Shown piece after piece: positions 1-17,123 of a stretch of 64,000 nucleotides of DNA. The notes below the pieces were generated by a model that saw only the letters and a list, made by a program, of their open reading frames with translations, made no database searches and had not been told where the DNA came from. This stretch comes from Dryobates pubescens. Lineage: Eukaryota > Chordata > Aves > Piciformes > Picidae. Location of the stretch: assembly GCF_014839835.1 (NCBI RefSeq), contig NC_071617.1, forward strand, positions 40,825,652-40,889,651, written 5' to 3'. A program made the translations under genes and the position numbers. Numbering within the stretch: position 1 is the stretch's first letter; the number at the start of each line of letters is the position of its first letter.

Positions 1-93
1 CTGTGGCAGCCCTCCAGAGGCATGGGGGCTGGCAGACACACTCCCCCAGGGGGCACAGTGCTCTCCTCGGCAGAAGCAGGTAGGGTAGCCCAG
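1..93 (-). other. LRRC73: LRRC73 3' UTR, start of window
   Basis: The bases immediately downstream of the LRRC73 stop (TAG at 96-94) read as 3' UTR. No poly(A) signal is visible before the window ends, so the gene end lies outside. Confidence 0.6.
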
Positions 94-3000
94 CTACATT
101 TCTGTTTCTGCTAAGAGGCTGTCACCAAGACCTGACGTCACCAGGACCATCTGGGAGCTGGAATCTGTTGCAAGAGAGAGAAAACCATGAGCTGTTTGGG
201 CCACCAGAGGGTGCAGGGCTATACTCCAGATCCAGAAGTGAAGAATTAGAGCACCACAACAGGGTGGGAAATGAACTGTTGAGAGGATTGTGAGATTAAG
301 TAGTAACTAGGTCTACTCTGGCAGCAGAACAGAATCAATGTTTGGGAGGGGGGGAAGGCAAGAGACAGCAGCAAGTGCCCACAGTGGGGATCTGCATTTG
401 TTGTCTTAGCTATCAATAGGAATGTCAGCTCTGAACTGTTCCTCTCCCCCATATGTTTGCAGGTGATACTGGTGCTGACCTTTAAATTGGACTTCAGGGT
501 GTCTTTTCAGCTAGTGTCCGGGGGTGGGGCTGGCAGGCTGCCATGTAGGGTGGTGGTGTTGCCTTCCCAAAAGCAGGGAATGTAGCAGGCAAGCAGCCAT
601 TTTATGGCAGCAGACACCTGGAAATGATGACTTTCTATGCTGCACAAATAGATAGCTTGTGCAGCCCTCCCCTGCCTGCCTCAGGAAGGTGAGGGCAGAT
701 TGCTGGCTCTGCGATGGCACAGAGTGCCAGCCAGGAATGCTGCGTCTCTCTTCACACCAAGTGAATCAGCTGCAAGGAGGCTGGCCATGCATAGCAAGTA
801 AGAAACTCAGTAGGATACCAGTTTCCCATCCAGAAGTCTTTTTAAGCAGGAAAAAAAAAAATTGTTTTCTCCTGGCTGTGAGGGAGGAGGTCTTTAGTGT
901 CCATGCATTCCAGATCCAGAGTCCTACACATTTGAAACTTCTGTATGGAATCTCTATTCTAGGGATCAGTTTCTGGAAACTGGATCTAAATCTTGGCTAG
1001 AGCTGCCAGTAGAGCATTTTCATGGTTCTAATAAATGAAGATTTGAAATGTTTTCGTTGCAGTGGTTGCACTTGTCTGTTGCTAGTCTGATATAAGAAGT
1101 GTAAAGAGGAGAGGACAACCAAAGGTAAAAAAGGCATCCCTAAGCCAGCAGGGTCACAAGGTAGGCACAACAATGTAAAATGTCATACATAAAAACAATA
1201 CACAACAGCTATCTCCATAACAGACTTTTTGTTCCCTGTTACAAGCAACAGACAGGCTCTGGCACCTGGCTAGGCCTTCACATGTTTAGGATGCATAGAC
1301 AGGAATAGCTGGTGCTTGGTGGATTGCAGGGGGATTCTGGATGCAGTGAGGAATGACATGAGTTTTGGCTAGGATATCTGGCAAAGGCCCCTGAGATCTT
1401 TAGTGCTCCTGCCCTAGAATTTTAAGGCTGCACAAAGATCTTGTTCCAGCAGCATCAGGGAAAATGCCTCTGAAGTACTGTTTCCACTCTTTGCAGCAGC
1501 TGTGTTGTCCTTGGAGGCTCTTTCCAATTGCAGCTCAGCCCAATGCTGTTTAAGATGTAGGTTGCATCTGAAGGCTGCCTAGATTCCACTTCACTGGGAG
1601 AATTCACCCTTCATTCACCAACCCCACCACAAGAGATCAGTGGTGCTGGAAACACCCCAGAAACCCCAGTTCCTGCCTGTCTGCCCCTGCCCACAGCCCA
1701 GGTCCCAGAGCTCTTACTGTTCTGGCAGATCCAGGGGTTCTCCCTGGATGTGACTTCACGAGCCTCTGTCTCCTCCTCTTCCTCACCCTCTGAGAGCAAG
1801 TCAGAGATCTGCTGCTGCAGCTCAGGACTAATGTTGTTCTCTGCCAGGATGAGTGTCCGTAGGGCTGTGGGGTAATTCTCTACCATGTCCAGCAAGGTCT
1901 AGGCAGAGAGCAAGATATACAGACTGACAAGCAGTACAAAAAGCAGCTAGGCTGAGCAGAAAGAGCTTCAACATGTTGTCTCCCTGCACACTCCAGCCCT
2001 CCTTACCTTTACTTTCCTTTGGCCTTGACTTCCCCTTGCCAGGCTTCCTGAGAGCCTGAGGACTTCCCATCTTTCTGTGGGAAGAGCTGAGCCTGGATTT
2101 CCTGTCTCTGTTCAAAGAGAAAGTAACTGCTCTACACCCTATTGCTGCCACATACCCAGACTCACATCTTACCACTGAGAACGGGTGCTCTGACAGGAGA
2201 GTCTGTGATACCAAGTCTTGGCCCTTATCTGTCTACAGAGTTGAAGCTCTGATCCTCAGCCACAAGGCCAGGCCCTTATTTCTTCCAAGAAAGCCAAACT
2301 ACAAATGAAACTGTGTCTTTCTCCCTGCTAACTTGAGTGAAATCCAAGAGCCCTAGGTCAGAGTGGTGGCTTATGAGCTCATCCTGCAGCTGACTGCAGT
2401 GGGCCCCGCAGGGTGCAGGGAGGGCATATGAACTTGGGGAGGAGAAGTGTGTGGCTAGAGACAGGTATAGATACTAGAGCCTCTATTGATGGCCAAGATC
2501 TATACCCTTAGATATCAGTCATGCTGTAGAGTAGCTGTAGGCACTCATACCTGGGCTGATTGGTTGGTAAGTCCTGTTCCCTCCAAGTCCAGAACTTCAA
2601 GGGTGCGACTGGAGGCCACAGCGACAGCAAGCATCCCTGCTACCTGGTCACCTGTGAGAGAAGCAAACTGAGACTACCAGCAGTGCCTGCCTTCCCTCCT
2701 GTAATACCGAGCACCCTTATCAGCCTGGAACTGTCATGGAAACATCCTCAGAGCATTTCTGCCATCAACCAATCTCCAAATCTTGGTTACCTTGGGGGGA
2801 AAAAAAAAAGCTCTTAACTGAGAAAAGAGACAAGGCAAAGGTGCACTATTTTGTGTTTACAGGAGCACTCACTGATTATCAGAGGCAACAAAGAGGAACA
2901 CAGTGAAACTGGTTTTATTCCCCAAGGAACCATTCCCTCCCAAATCTCCTTCTTAGTCAAGGATGTGAGGGCTTTTAACAGTCCCTCCAAGGCATACCAG

Positions 3001-6000
3001 ATGTATAATATGAAGCTAAATATTTCAGTCTGTGTAGAGGCTGTAACTGGACAGAGGACTCTGCACTAGCTGACAGAATGCCTCCCTGGAAAGGGGGAAA
3101 ATCTTTGAGGGTGGATGCAGAAGAACTGGGAGCATTAAAGATGGATGCTGGTGAAGAGATAAGACTCCAGCATGTTCTTCTGACATTCCCTGGTAACAGT
3201 GCTGAGATACTGTACAACTGTGACACCTTCTCTTGAAAAAAAAAAATCAGGCTGATGTCAGGTGACACCCTGGGGCCTTTGCTGCCCAAGACAAGGTACC
3301 TAGTGAGGCATACAGGTCCTGGAGGGAGGCTCCTTTTCCACATCACAGAATCACAGAAACGTTCAGGTTGGAAAAGACCCTCAAGATCACCAAGCCCAAC
3401 TGCTAACCCTGCTCTACAAGGTTCACCCCTAAACCATATCCTCAATGACCTTTAAACACATCCAGGGGTGGTGACTCAACCACCTCCTTGGGCAGCCCAC
3501 TCCAATGCCTGACCACTCTTTCAGTGAAAAGATTTTTCCTAATGTCCAGTCTAAACCTACCCAGTTGCAGCTTGAGGCTGTTCCCTCTTGTTCTATTACT
3601 AATTACCTGTGAGAAGAGACCAGCACCAGCCCCTCCATAATGTCCTTTCAGGTAGTTGTAGAGAGCAATGAGGTCTCCCCTCAGCCTCCTCTTTTTCAAA
3701 CTAAACAGCCCCAGTTCTTTCAGTCACTCTTCATAAGATGTATTCTCCAGGCCCTTCACAGCTTCATTGTCCTCTGCACTCGCTCCATCACCTCCACACC
3801 TCTCCTGTATTGAGGTGCTCAAAACTGAACACAATACTTGAGGTGTGGCCTCACCAGGGCTGAGTACAAGGGGCTAATCACCTCCCTACTCCTGCTGGAC
3901 ACAGCATGTCTGATACAAGCCAGGATGCCATTGGCTTTCTTGGCTACCTGGGCACACTGCTTGCTCATAATCAGCAGCTTGTCGATTAGAACCCCCAGGT
4001 CCCTTTCTGCCAGACAGCTTTCCGGCCACACTGCCCCAAGCCTGTAGCACTGGGTGGGGTTGCTGTGACCCAAGTGCAGGACCTGGCATTCAGCAGATGG
4101 TGTGAGGATGGGAGTGCCCTGATAAAGCTCAGGGAGGCACGGCCCAGTCTCCACCACCTTGCAGCAGAGCTGGAGAGAGTTGGTTTCTATGGCAACGAGT
4201 GCCAGGCTCTCCTCCTCCCCCTGCTATGCAGGGAAGATGAAGCCGGGGGAGCATGGTGGCACACTGCATGTGCCAAGCCAACATCAGTGCCCATGGCTTC
4301 ATGAACAGGAGAAATGTGGAGGGTCAAAACCGACAACAAAGGCAGTAGAGCAGGCAAGGCTCATGTGGCCAGCTCACGTGAGCAGAGCATCAAGACTGGC
4401 TTTCCCTACAGCCAAAGGCACCTGGCAGGTTGAACTTGCTTGCTACTGTGTATCAGAAGGCACCTATGCAAGAAACTGCCCCCATCCTGCTGGTGATGCT
4501 TTACTGCCTTTTTAGAGTTGGGTCTTCAGCTGCCTGCCCACACAAATCTCAGAAACACTGAGAGACGGGAGTGCAGCATCCCTTGCATCTCCTGTGTGGC
4601 CTCCCAGCTTACCTAGAGGGTTGTAGTCGAGGTTCAGCACGCGGAGCTGTGAGCTGTGAGCCACTGCAATGGCCAGGCGCCCCCAGCCTTTGCTTGTGAT
4701 GCCTGGGTTGGCACTCAGAGTTAGCTCTTTGAGGCCTGGAGAAGAAAAGCCAAACCAGAGTTTTAGGGTCACCAAAGAAGTCTCAGGGGAACTAATTCAG
4801 CTAACCAGAATAGCTTTGAGTCATGTCCCCTGTACTTGGATGGGCTAAAAGATTTGATTTGCTCTGGTGACTGTCATTACATATTTCACTGATCAGTGAA
4901 ATATTCCCCTGCCTTCAGTAGTAGCTCTTCATTTGACCATGCTGTGACCACCCCATCACTCTGCTCTCCCAACTTGTGTCCCACTTAACTACAGATAACA
5001 AACACAATGGAAACAAGTAAGGGCTGTGTGAGGTGACTCACTGGAGAAGGGGGCTAAAGGTGACAAGCTGGGGTGAGGACAGTAAGCTCTGAAGCCTGTA
5101 CCTAGGAGGGGTGGCCAACAGGGATAAAAGCATCAGTGGCACAGTGAGCACACAGAGAAGGTGCTGGGGAGAGGTGGAAAGCACTTTGAGAGTCAGGAGA
5201 GAAGGGTGGTGTTACCTCAGCACATGCCAGCTCTTGGCTTAACTGGTCCACTGGCCTCTAACCACTAAAAGATTATTCCCTACAAAGATCTGAGTCTTGG
5301 ACTATGGCTATGACCATGAAACTACATGCTAAGAGAGAGCACCTGCAAGCAGCAATTATTCCCAGGCACTGACAATTAAGTCTTAAGTGCTGAGGTGGGG
5401 ATGCACTATATGTTTATCTATGGTCATTATCAACATTTAAATATGAAAAAAAACAAAGCTGTCCCCTCCTTCACTTTCAAATGCTCCTGTCATGAACCAG
5501 CAGCAACCTGTTGGTCCCTGAGCTCCAAACTGCCAGCAGGAAGGATCAATAGCAGAAAGCCCATACCTGCCCAAGGGAACTGCTCCTCTATTGCTTGGCT
5601 TTTCTGCTTTACTTAAACGTGGGGGGAAAATAGTCTCAGCTGAGGCAAACTATTTCAAAACCTGTCTTCATGGTTTAGCACTAGACTTGGTAGTTAGATA
5701 AGGGTTGGGCTAGTTGATCTTAAAGGTCCTTACCAATCGAAATGATTCTATGATTCCTCCAGGGCTGAGGAATTACTGCTGCATGCATCTGCTGTATGTG
5801 AAAGCTCCAATGGTCATTGTGCAGCCTACAGCCCCTAGTGCTTACCGGACTTGGCCCCATCAGGCGGCAAGAGCCCACAGATAAGGTTGATGCCTTCATC
5901 ACCCAGCATGCAGTCTCCTAGATCCAGAGCCACCAGCGAGGGGTGGATGGAGAGAGCAGGATTGAGGAGGGCCAGTCCTGCGTCTGTCAGGGGACTCCCA

Positions 6001-6749
6001 TGGAGGCTGTGCAGGTAAAAGGGAAAATTACTGGGGAGCCTTCTTTCTGCCGGCTAACTAACCTGACGGGCAGGGAGAAGATGAAATGACGAGGGTGACA
6101 AATCCTAACCCCAGGTGAGAAAACCGCCCTGGGAAGCCTCTGCCGCGAAGGTCAGCCGATCGCTGCAGCGGCCCTCCTCTCCCGGCAAGGACAAGGGCGT
6201 GCAGGGAATGCCAGCGGGGCAGCCCCCACCATCGAGGCAGCCAGGTCGGAGGGGCCGGGCCTAAAGCCAGCACCGTACCCAGCCAGCAGCGGCAGAGGTG
6301 GCTCCCTCCCAGCCGAGTGAAGGGCCCGGGGTACCTTCTGCAGCGTCAAGGGCATTTTTCCTCAGACAAGATTTAAAGTGAGGATTTGGGCCGGAGTTAC
6401 GAGCCCCCAGAAGGCACGTCCCTGCCCGGGAGGGGGCCAAAGGCACCCCCAACAGTCCCCCTCCCCGCTATACTTACAAGAGGGACTGGACGGAGCGGTT
6501 TGTCTTCAGGGCCTCGGCCAGCTGCTTGACGCGGTTGATATTAGAGACGATGCCCAGGTTGAGGTTGAGCTGAGCCAGGGAACGGGACTCAGCCACCCCT
6601 CGGCAGACATGCCCGAAGTCCCGCTCGGAGAGCTGGCAGCCCCGCAGCGACAGCAGCCGCACCGAGTTCTCCCGTAGGCTCTCGCAGATGTCCCGGATCT
6701 CCGCCCCCGACAGCGTCTCTCCGGAGATCTGGATGGATCCCGGCAGCAT
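94..6749 (-). CDS. LRRC73: LRRC73, leucine-rich repeat-containing protein 73 (six coding exons, complete)
   Basis: Small leucine-rich repeat protein of poorly known function. Coding exons in transcript order: 6749-6478, 6006-5846, 4735-4613, 2651-2551, 1898-1718, 164-94; all introns are GT-AG and the phases sum to 302 residues plus TAG (human about 316). The start was chosen at 6749 because [11 protein letters not shown] matches the conserved N terminus; an in-frame upstream ATG at 6920 lies in GC-rich 5' UTR. Repeat-like segments include [74 protein letters not shown] and [12 protein letters not shown], a ribonuclease-inhibitor-like pattern. Exon 5 ends with an acidic run (SEGEEEEE). The short last exon encodes the conserved tail [19 protein letters not shown]. 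The gene name rests on remembered similarity and on synteny; function is not inferable from sequence. Confidence 0.93.
3341..4098 (-). mobile_element. CR1 LINE fragment, minus orientation (LRRC73 intron 3)
   Basis: 5'-truncated CR1. The 3' end is at the low-coordinate side, with an ATCACAGAATCACAGAA-type tail next to the diagnostic AGGTTGGAAAAGACC block. The minus-strand translation carries the end of the reverse transcriptase region ([40 protein letters not shown]) in broken frames. It is more diverged than the pentanucleotide-tailed copies in XPO5 and POLH, so probably older. Confidence 0.9.
5668..5757 (+). mobile_element. CR1 3'-end fragment (LRRC73 intron 2)
   Basis: About 90 bases of CR1 3' UTR, plus orientation: a GTTGGGCTAGTTGATCTTAAAGG block followed by the ATTCTATGATTCC tail. 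This is a short remnant of the classical avian CR1 with an octamer-type tail. It ends about 90 bases from LRRC73 exon 2. Confidence 0.8.
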
Positions 6750-7420
6750 CTTCCCCCCGCTCGGGGAGCTGCTGCCCGCCGCCCGCCGATCCCGTTTCGG
6801 CGGCTGGGCGCCGGGAGGGAGTCGCGCTGCGCGCTGCGGGCCGGGGCGGGCGCCAACGCCGCCGCCGCTGCTGCCGCCGGGCAGTCCCGGCCCGGCCCAC
6901 CACGGCCCCGGGGGCGTCACCGCGCAGCCTTATCGGCGGCTGCCGGGTCGCTCCGCTGCAGCCGGCGGGGCCACCGCTCCTCCGCGGGTGGCGAGACCCA
7001 GGGGAGCCATCAGCAGAGACTAATCCGGACTAGCGCCAGGCTCCCAGGCTCTAAAACCTGCGGGGCCTCTCCACTGCGCCAGCAGCGCTGAGCAGGGGCC
7101 GGGCAGCCCCACTCCTCCCCGCCGCGCTCCGCCCGCACCTGCCGGGCCGCCCCGCCCCGCCTCGCCTCCTCCCGACCGCCGCCCCGGGCCCTCCTGCTGC
7201 TCGGGACTGGCCGCCGCCGTCTACCGCCCGCTCACGCTCCCGGCGCCTCGCCGGGCGCGGGGCTGCCTCCTTGTGAAAGGGGACGAGTGTGGAGGAGCCC
7301 TTTATCCCACCCCGGTGTCACTCGCTGCCATCTTGGACCCCGACGCCCCTCGAAGCCTTTGAGGGGCGACACCGGCGCCCGCTGGCTCCTGCCACCCTGA
7401 AGCGATAGCGGAGCCAAAGT
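6560..7420. promoter_or_regulatory. CpG-rich LRRC73 promoter region
   Basis: Dense CpG and G/C runs cover LRRC73 exon 1, its 5' UTR and the sequence upstream, then fade near 7.4 kb. A YY1-type CCAAGATGGC element is present on the minus strand at 7336-7324. No TATA box is evident. The boundaries are by eye. The transcription start is not defined; it could lie near 6.9 kb or further up near the YY1-type site. Confidence 0.6.
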
Positions 7421-10400
7421 CAAGAGGGGGCTTTGGCGCTGAAGGGCTGCAGGAGAGGAGTGAGGGTGGGAGAAGCCCCTGCAAGTGCTGTCTGCAATCC
7501 CGCTCCCACTTGAGGAAGGGCCAAAACCATTGAGCCACGGTGGGTGCCTCTTAGTCTAAGGAACAGCAATCTTCCCCTAGCTTTGGTGACATTTATGCTT
7601 AAAACCACTACACCTCAAGCCTGGACCCATGGCTTAACGGCAAGGTAGGTGTGAACCGCTCCTCACGGCCCAGGGCACATAGTTTGTGGAAGCGCTGCAA
7701 GCTTCCTCATCCCTGCAGCACACAGCCTGCACCCTTAGCATATCTTGAGGTGTGAGTGGTGTATCTTTGCCCCTTGCTAATTTGCAAGTACTGATCAGAG
7801 GGGTTTGTCTTCTCTCTGTTGGGTAATCCTATACTTGGAGAGAACCAGGAAGCAGGGCCCCTGTGTTTTCAACTCCACTGAGCTGAAAAAAGGAAGGCAG
7901 TGATGTGGAAATTAGGTTAAACCGCCTAAGTAGGCAGCTTTCTGCACGTAACTAATCTGGCTGCTGCATATATCAGTGCTCACGTGAATTCCAATCCAGT
8001 GGGTAACTCTGGGACAAACCCAGGCTCCTCTGCTTGGTTTGGAGAGCAGGATTGGGAGAGAAGGGATGGAAAGTGAGGGGGGGAAAATATGCTGTGGAGT
8101 GGGATGTGAAGCAGTTCACCTCAGTTGAAATGGAGGAGCAGGTCGCTTGAGCTGAGGGCTGCACATCAGGTCCTGAATGACTCAGATGTCAGCTTTAAGA
8201 CTTTGGCTGCAGCATTTGACTTACAGTGTAAGTGTCATTATGCCCTTGGAGTAATTCATTGCTGTTCTCTAGAGCTATCTACACACACCTCTCTTTTTTT
8301 GCATTACACAAGGTGGCATAGGCTTAAAACTGTACCTGCAAGACTTGCCAAGAACAGATCATTGGCCTGGCAACACTGGCACTGGGATACGAGCAGCAGC
8401 TGCAACCATCCATCTGTCTTACAGGTCATAGCTTTCAAAAAAGGAGAGACTGATCTCTAATATCACATGAAATGGTCCAGGTGAGAATGGGACTCTACCA
8501 TATTTCAGGGCTGCAAGGCTGACTGTCAGAGTGGTAGACAAGAAGGTACCAGCTGCTATGTACAGGTCGAAGGGAAGACTGCACTCAATCTCACCTTGCA
8601 GTTACCTCCAGGCACTAATTAACCCATGTTTTGTTTAACAGGCTATTATTAGAGAGGTGCTTGAAGGAAAGCCCCTGGGACATGTCCCACAATTGGCAGC
8701 AGCAGGCTCAAAGCAGTGATGAAGATGCCCTAGTACCAGCATCTTCACTGCCTGTTGTCAGGAGCACATTGCGTAGACAAACATCCTACTTCACTTTATG
8801 CTCAAATACATTGGGGAAAGTGGCACAGTAGCTAATGGTTCAAAGCTTTGTCTCACTAAACCTAAGTAGGAGCTATGCAGAGGGGAATTTGGCAGTGGTA
8901 TTTTGTGAAGAACTAGGTATTGCTTCCCTGTTGTGTGCAGTTACCCAGCAGGGATGAGGAGGGTAGTTTATTGCTTACCTGCTGGAGGCACAAGAAATGA
9001 GAGCTGATGTCTATACTGATGTCCTTAGAGCTAACACATGAACAGAGAAAAACAGTGTATGAGGAGCAGCTAGAGTGAGACTAGATGCAGGAAGGGAACC
9101 AAACTGAGGAATAAACAGCCTAACTATAACCCAAAACACAACTAAGGTGACAGTGCAACAAAGATGGACTGTAAGGTTTGGACTTCCAGGTACTGCAGAG
9201 GAGAGCTTTGCTTATTTAATGTTTAATGAAAAGGGGCTTATGCAGTTATGACAGGGCTACCCTTCCTCTACAGGGGGAGGTGATGGGGATAGGAGGTGAA
9301 TATTTTGCATTTGCTGCAAGGGTGGAGGGAGAAAATTAATGTAGATTTGCTGCAAGAGCCATAGTAGAAAACAAAGGCAGAGAGAATGTGGCATGATAAG
9401 GCTGTAAGGCTTGTCCTCATAACTAGAGGACTTGAATAAGCACTGAAATGCCTTCGAACAAGGACTTGAAGGCTGTGTGCTCAGCATGCTCCCTGGGACT
9501 GCATCATGCATGTATTTTTCTGTGAAAATGTGTTCATCTCTGTCAGCAAAAGATGTTGAAGCACTCAGCTGAGTACTGAATTTCTGGCAGTACAGAACAG
9601 CTCAGCTTCCAGCTGCTGCTGCACAGAAAATTAATCAGGGCTGAGGAACTGAAGCATAGCAAGCCCGCAGCTTCCAAGAGGGTGGTTGGTTGTTGACCTA
9701 GTCATCTGTCCACAGCTGACATGACACACAAACTCTGCAGGGCAAACATGAAGAGTGCTTACTGTTCTTTCCTGTGTCACATAGAGAAAGTGGGCACAGC
9801 TTCATTCCTCTGATTTAATGAAGTGGCTAGATGCAGAAGGAAGCACAGCTCTTCTCCAACTGCCCATAGATTAGCAGTGACAAAGTTTGGCTCAGAATGA
9901 TTTTTCCTCTTGGATGGACTTATTCTAGTGACAATTATGTCTTTCTCCTTTCCTTCCCCCCTGCCTGTGCTTGGAGAGTTTGCACCAAGAGAAACAGACC
10001 CCATTCTAGGCTGCCAGGCAAGAAGTGTGAAATGGAAACCAACCTCCTGTGGAGTTACAGAGGGAAATACCTGAGTCAGCATTACAAACTTTTATTTTGT
10101 CAAGTTTGAAAGTAAAAGAAATTCTAGGAGCTTAAAGTGGTTCAACTGGTCAAAAAAATGTGGAGACTACTCACCCAAATAATGCATTTAATTCCCTCAA
10201 GTAACTTTCTCTGAGTGGTGTCCTTCAGACAAATTAAGTTTCTCAAGGAGTGTGGGAAGAGAATGAGAGCAGGTTTATCGTGTATGTGTGTGTTAGCAGA
10301 TGAGCTTTTTGCTCTTGGAAGGGGAACAACTTCTGAACTCAGGAGAAGGCAAACAGTGGAAAATAGGTCTGGGACTGAAAACACTCAAGTCCTGTCTGGT

Positions 10401-11555
10401 TACATTTTTGTTTTAACTGAAGCAGATGACCGGCCTGACAACAATAGCTGGTGCTATCGTCCTCTCTGTCACTGCTGCTTGGCACTGAATGCCGCTACAG
10501 CCGCAACCTCTCTCACTAATATAAGCAGGGCATGAGTGTGTATTTGCCATGCTATCCACCTCGTGCACAGCTAGCTTGTAGGTACACCAAGGAGAAACAT
10601 CTTGGCTTTTTTTTCAGCCTAAGTGTGAACTTTTTCAAGGGGTGCCTTCTCCCCTCCTGTCATCCAGAGCTACAGGAAGAGGTAAAAGCCAATTATCAGC
10701 CAACATCTTTCCAATACAAATTAGAGCAGTGAGGGAAAGCTGTATCTGAACTACTCAATGTTGAGTTACTGCAGTGCAAGTAAACCTAAGCTGGGCTGCT
10801 TGCTTTCCTTGTCCTTACTGGAGCTTTCTTGCACCAGTATGCTAAATGTGCCAATTTACCGTTCCGCATTCTCCCGTTTTTCCCTTTGGTTCATGGAAAA
10901 GCTGGAGAAAAGTTTGCCGGAGTCTTAAGGCTCCAGGAGACCTTTCAGAAACGAGGTCTAGACTCAGCTTGAAAAGCCTGACAGTATGGAGCAGACTGTG
11001 TCTGGGGGAGCAGGATGCTCCTGCTCAGAACGAAAGTCCCATGGCTGCGAGACATGAGAGCAGGCTGCATGCGGGTGGACTGAATTAGCTTCTTAATGCA
11101 AACACCCACAGAAGACCATGTGAAAACGTGCTGTCCCTGCAGTCACAACTGCTGTCCCACAGAGCAACATGGGCAGAAGGATGGTAACAACAAAAGGTGC
11201 TGTAAAAGCAGGGGGACAGATACATTTCAGGCATATAGAGAAGAAGGGACAGCAAGGTGAGAGAGCAGCTTGGACCAAGTCAAAAAGGAGGGAGCGATGT
11301 AGAACATGACAAGGAAGAGCATGCAGTTAAACACTGTGCTGTTCCTGAAAATCTCCAGAGAAATTAAAATTTCTGTGCCTCTTGGGCTATGGAAAATGTG
11401 CCATATATGGGCTATGTGTCACAGAACATTTGAAGTAGGACAGCAGAAAATTGCAAGGAATCCTGTTTTGAGTCTAGGCAGGACAACTAAGGGTGTACAG
11501 ACCCAATACTGATCTTCCGTTACTCAAGTAAGACATCACTCAGCACCAGCATCAA
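7421..11555. other. Intergenic region between LRRC73 and YIPF3, no gene recognised
   Basis: About 4.1 kb with only short open frames (up to roughly 111 codons, on both strands) that show no recognisable domain and no flanking splice logic. No CR1 was recognised here. I see nothing beyond unique-looking intergenic DNA. Confidence 0.6.
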
Positions 11556-11561
11556 TTTAAT
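11556..11561 (-). terminator. YIPF3: Possible YIPF3 poly(A) signal (ATTAAA)
   Basis: ATTAAA on the minus strand about 340 bases after the YIPF3 stop, followed by a GT-rich stretch. It is the nearest plausible signal. A canonical AATAAA occurs only much further down, near 10.09 kb, so distal polyadenylation is an alternative. Confidence 0.4.
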
Positions 11562-11898
11562 TCTTCCCTCTTCAGGACAAGAACAGAGCAGGCACCCCTG
11601 GGGTTACATCAGCAAGCAAAAAGAGAAGTAAGGGACAAACTGCACTGGGAAAGCCCCAGCTGAACATACAGGCAACAGAACCACTCTACTCAAGACAGCC
11701 TAGACTTGAATGGGAGAAAAACATAGTTCTTCTGAGTCACTGAGGTGCAGTCCACTCAGCTGCCCAAAACTGCAACCCAAAGGAAAGGTCCAGGAAAACA
11801 AAACCAAGACTTCTTGCTGTTCTGTCCTGTTCCTAAGAGGCGGCAGGTTGTTAAAGCCCTATGCAGCCTCAAAAGCAGTGAAGTCCAAGTCTGTGAAA

Positions 11899-16733
<4,835 letters not shown>

Positions 16734-17123
16734 AGTGCCCGGCTCGGCCCGCGCTGGCTCCTGCCAGCTGCCACCAGGCAGAACACCCGGATGTGACGTT
16801 GCCAGCGGAGGGGGCCGTCCCCGCGCTCTCGCGAGGCCATGCAAGGTCGGGCACCGGCGCCATCTTGAGTGTGGCGCAGGGCGGAGAGGCGCGCCCCTGA
16901 GTTGAGGAACGGCAAGACACGGGGAGTGGTGGCGCCAGGGCTGTTGACGGGGCTGCAGGGGGATGCGCTTCTGCAGGGGGATGCGCTGCTGCAGGGGGAT
17001 GCGCTGCTGCAGAGGTCTCGGGTCGGCCGGCAGTGGGGCAGTGCGGATGCCACGCGTGGGCGGGCACAGGGCCGTCACGTGTCGGGAAGCGCCACCCTCC
17101 CCTGCCCCACGCTAGCCGTGGCC
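16734..17123. promoter_or_regulatory. Shared divergent promoter YIPF3 / POLR1C
   Basis: 390 bases separate the two start codons. The interval is CpG-rich with no TATA box. Elements visible: an ETS-like core next to a CRE-like half (CCGGATGTGACGTT, 16787-16800), TCTCGCGAG (16827-16835), a palindromic core-promoter word seen in housekeeping and bidirectional promoters, and a YY1-type CAAGATGGCGCC on the minus strand (16867-16856). A minisatellite occupies 16953-17012. Assignment of factors is inference from motif resemblance. Confidence 0.7.
16953..17012. repeat. 18-base minisatellite, about 3.3 copies
   Basis: Tandem units of CTGCAGGGGGATGCGCTG; the first copy ends TT instead of TG, and a partial fourth copy (CTGCAG) follows. 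It sits inside the YIPF3/POLR1C divergent promoter, upstream of both start codons. Confidence 0.9.

Noticed and set aside
7421-11555. Search for a gene between LRRC73 and YIPF3
   Set aside because: Open frames such as 8125-8460 and 10215-10535 have no recognisable domain or exon structure.
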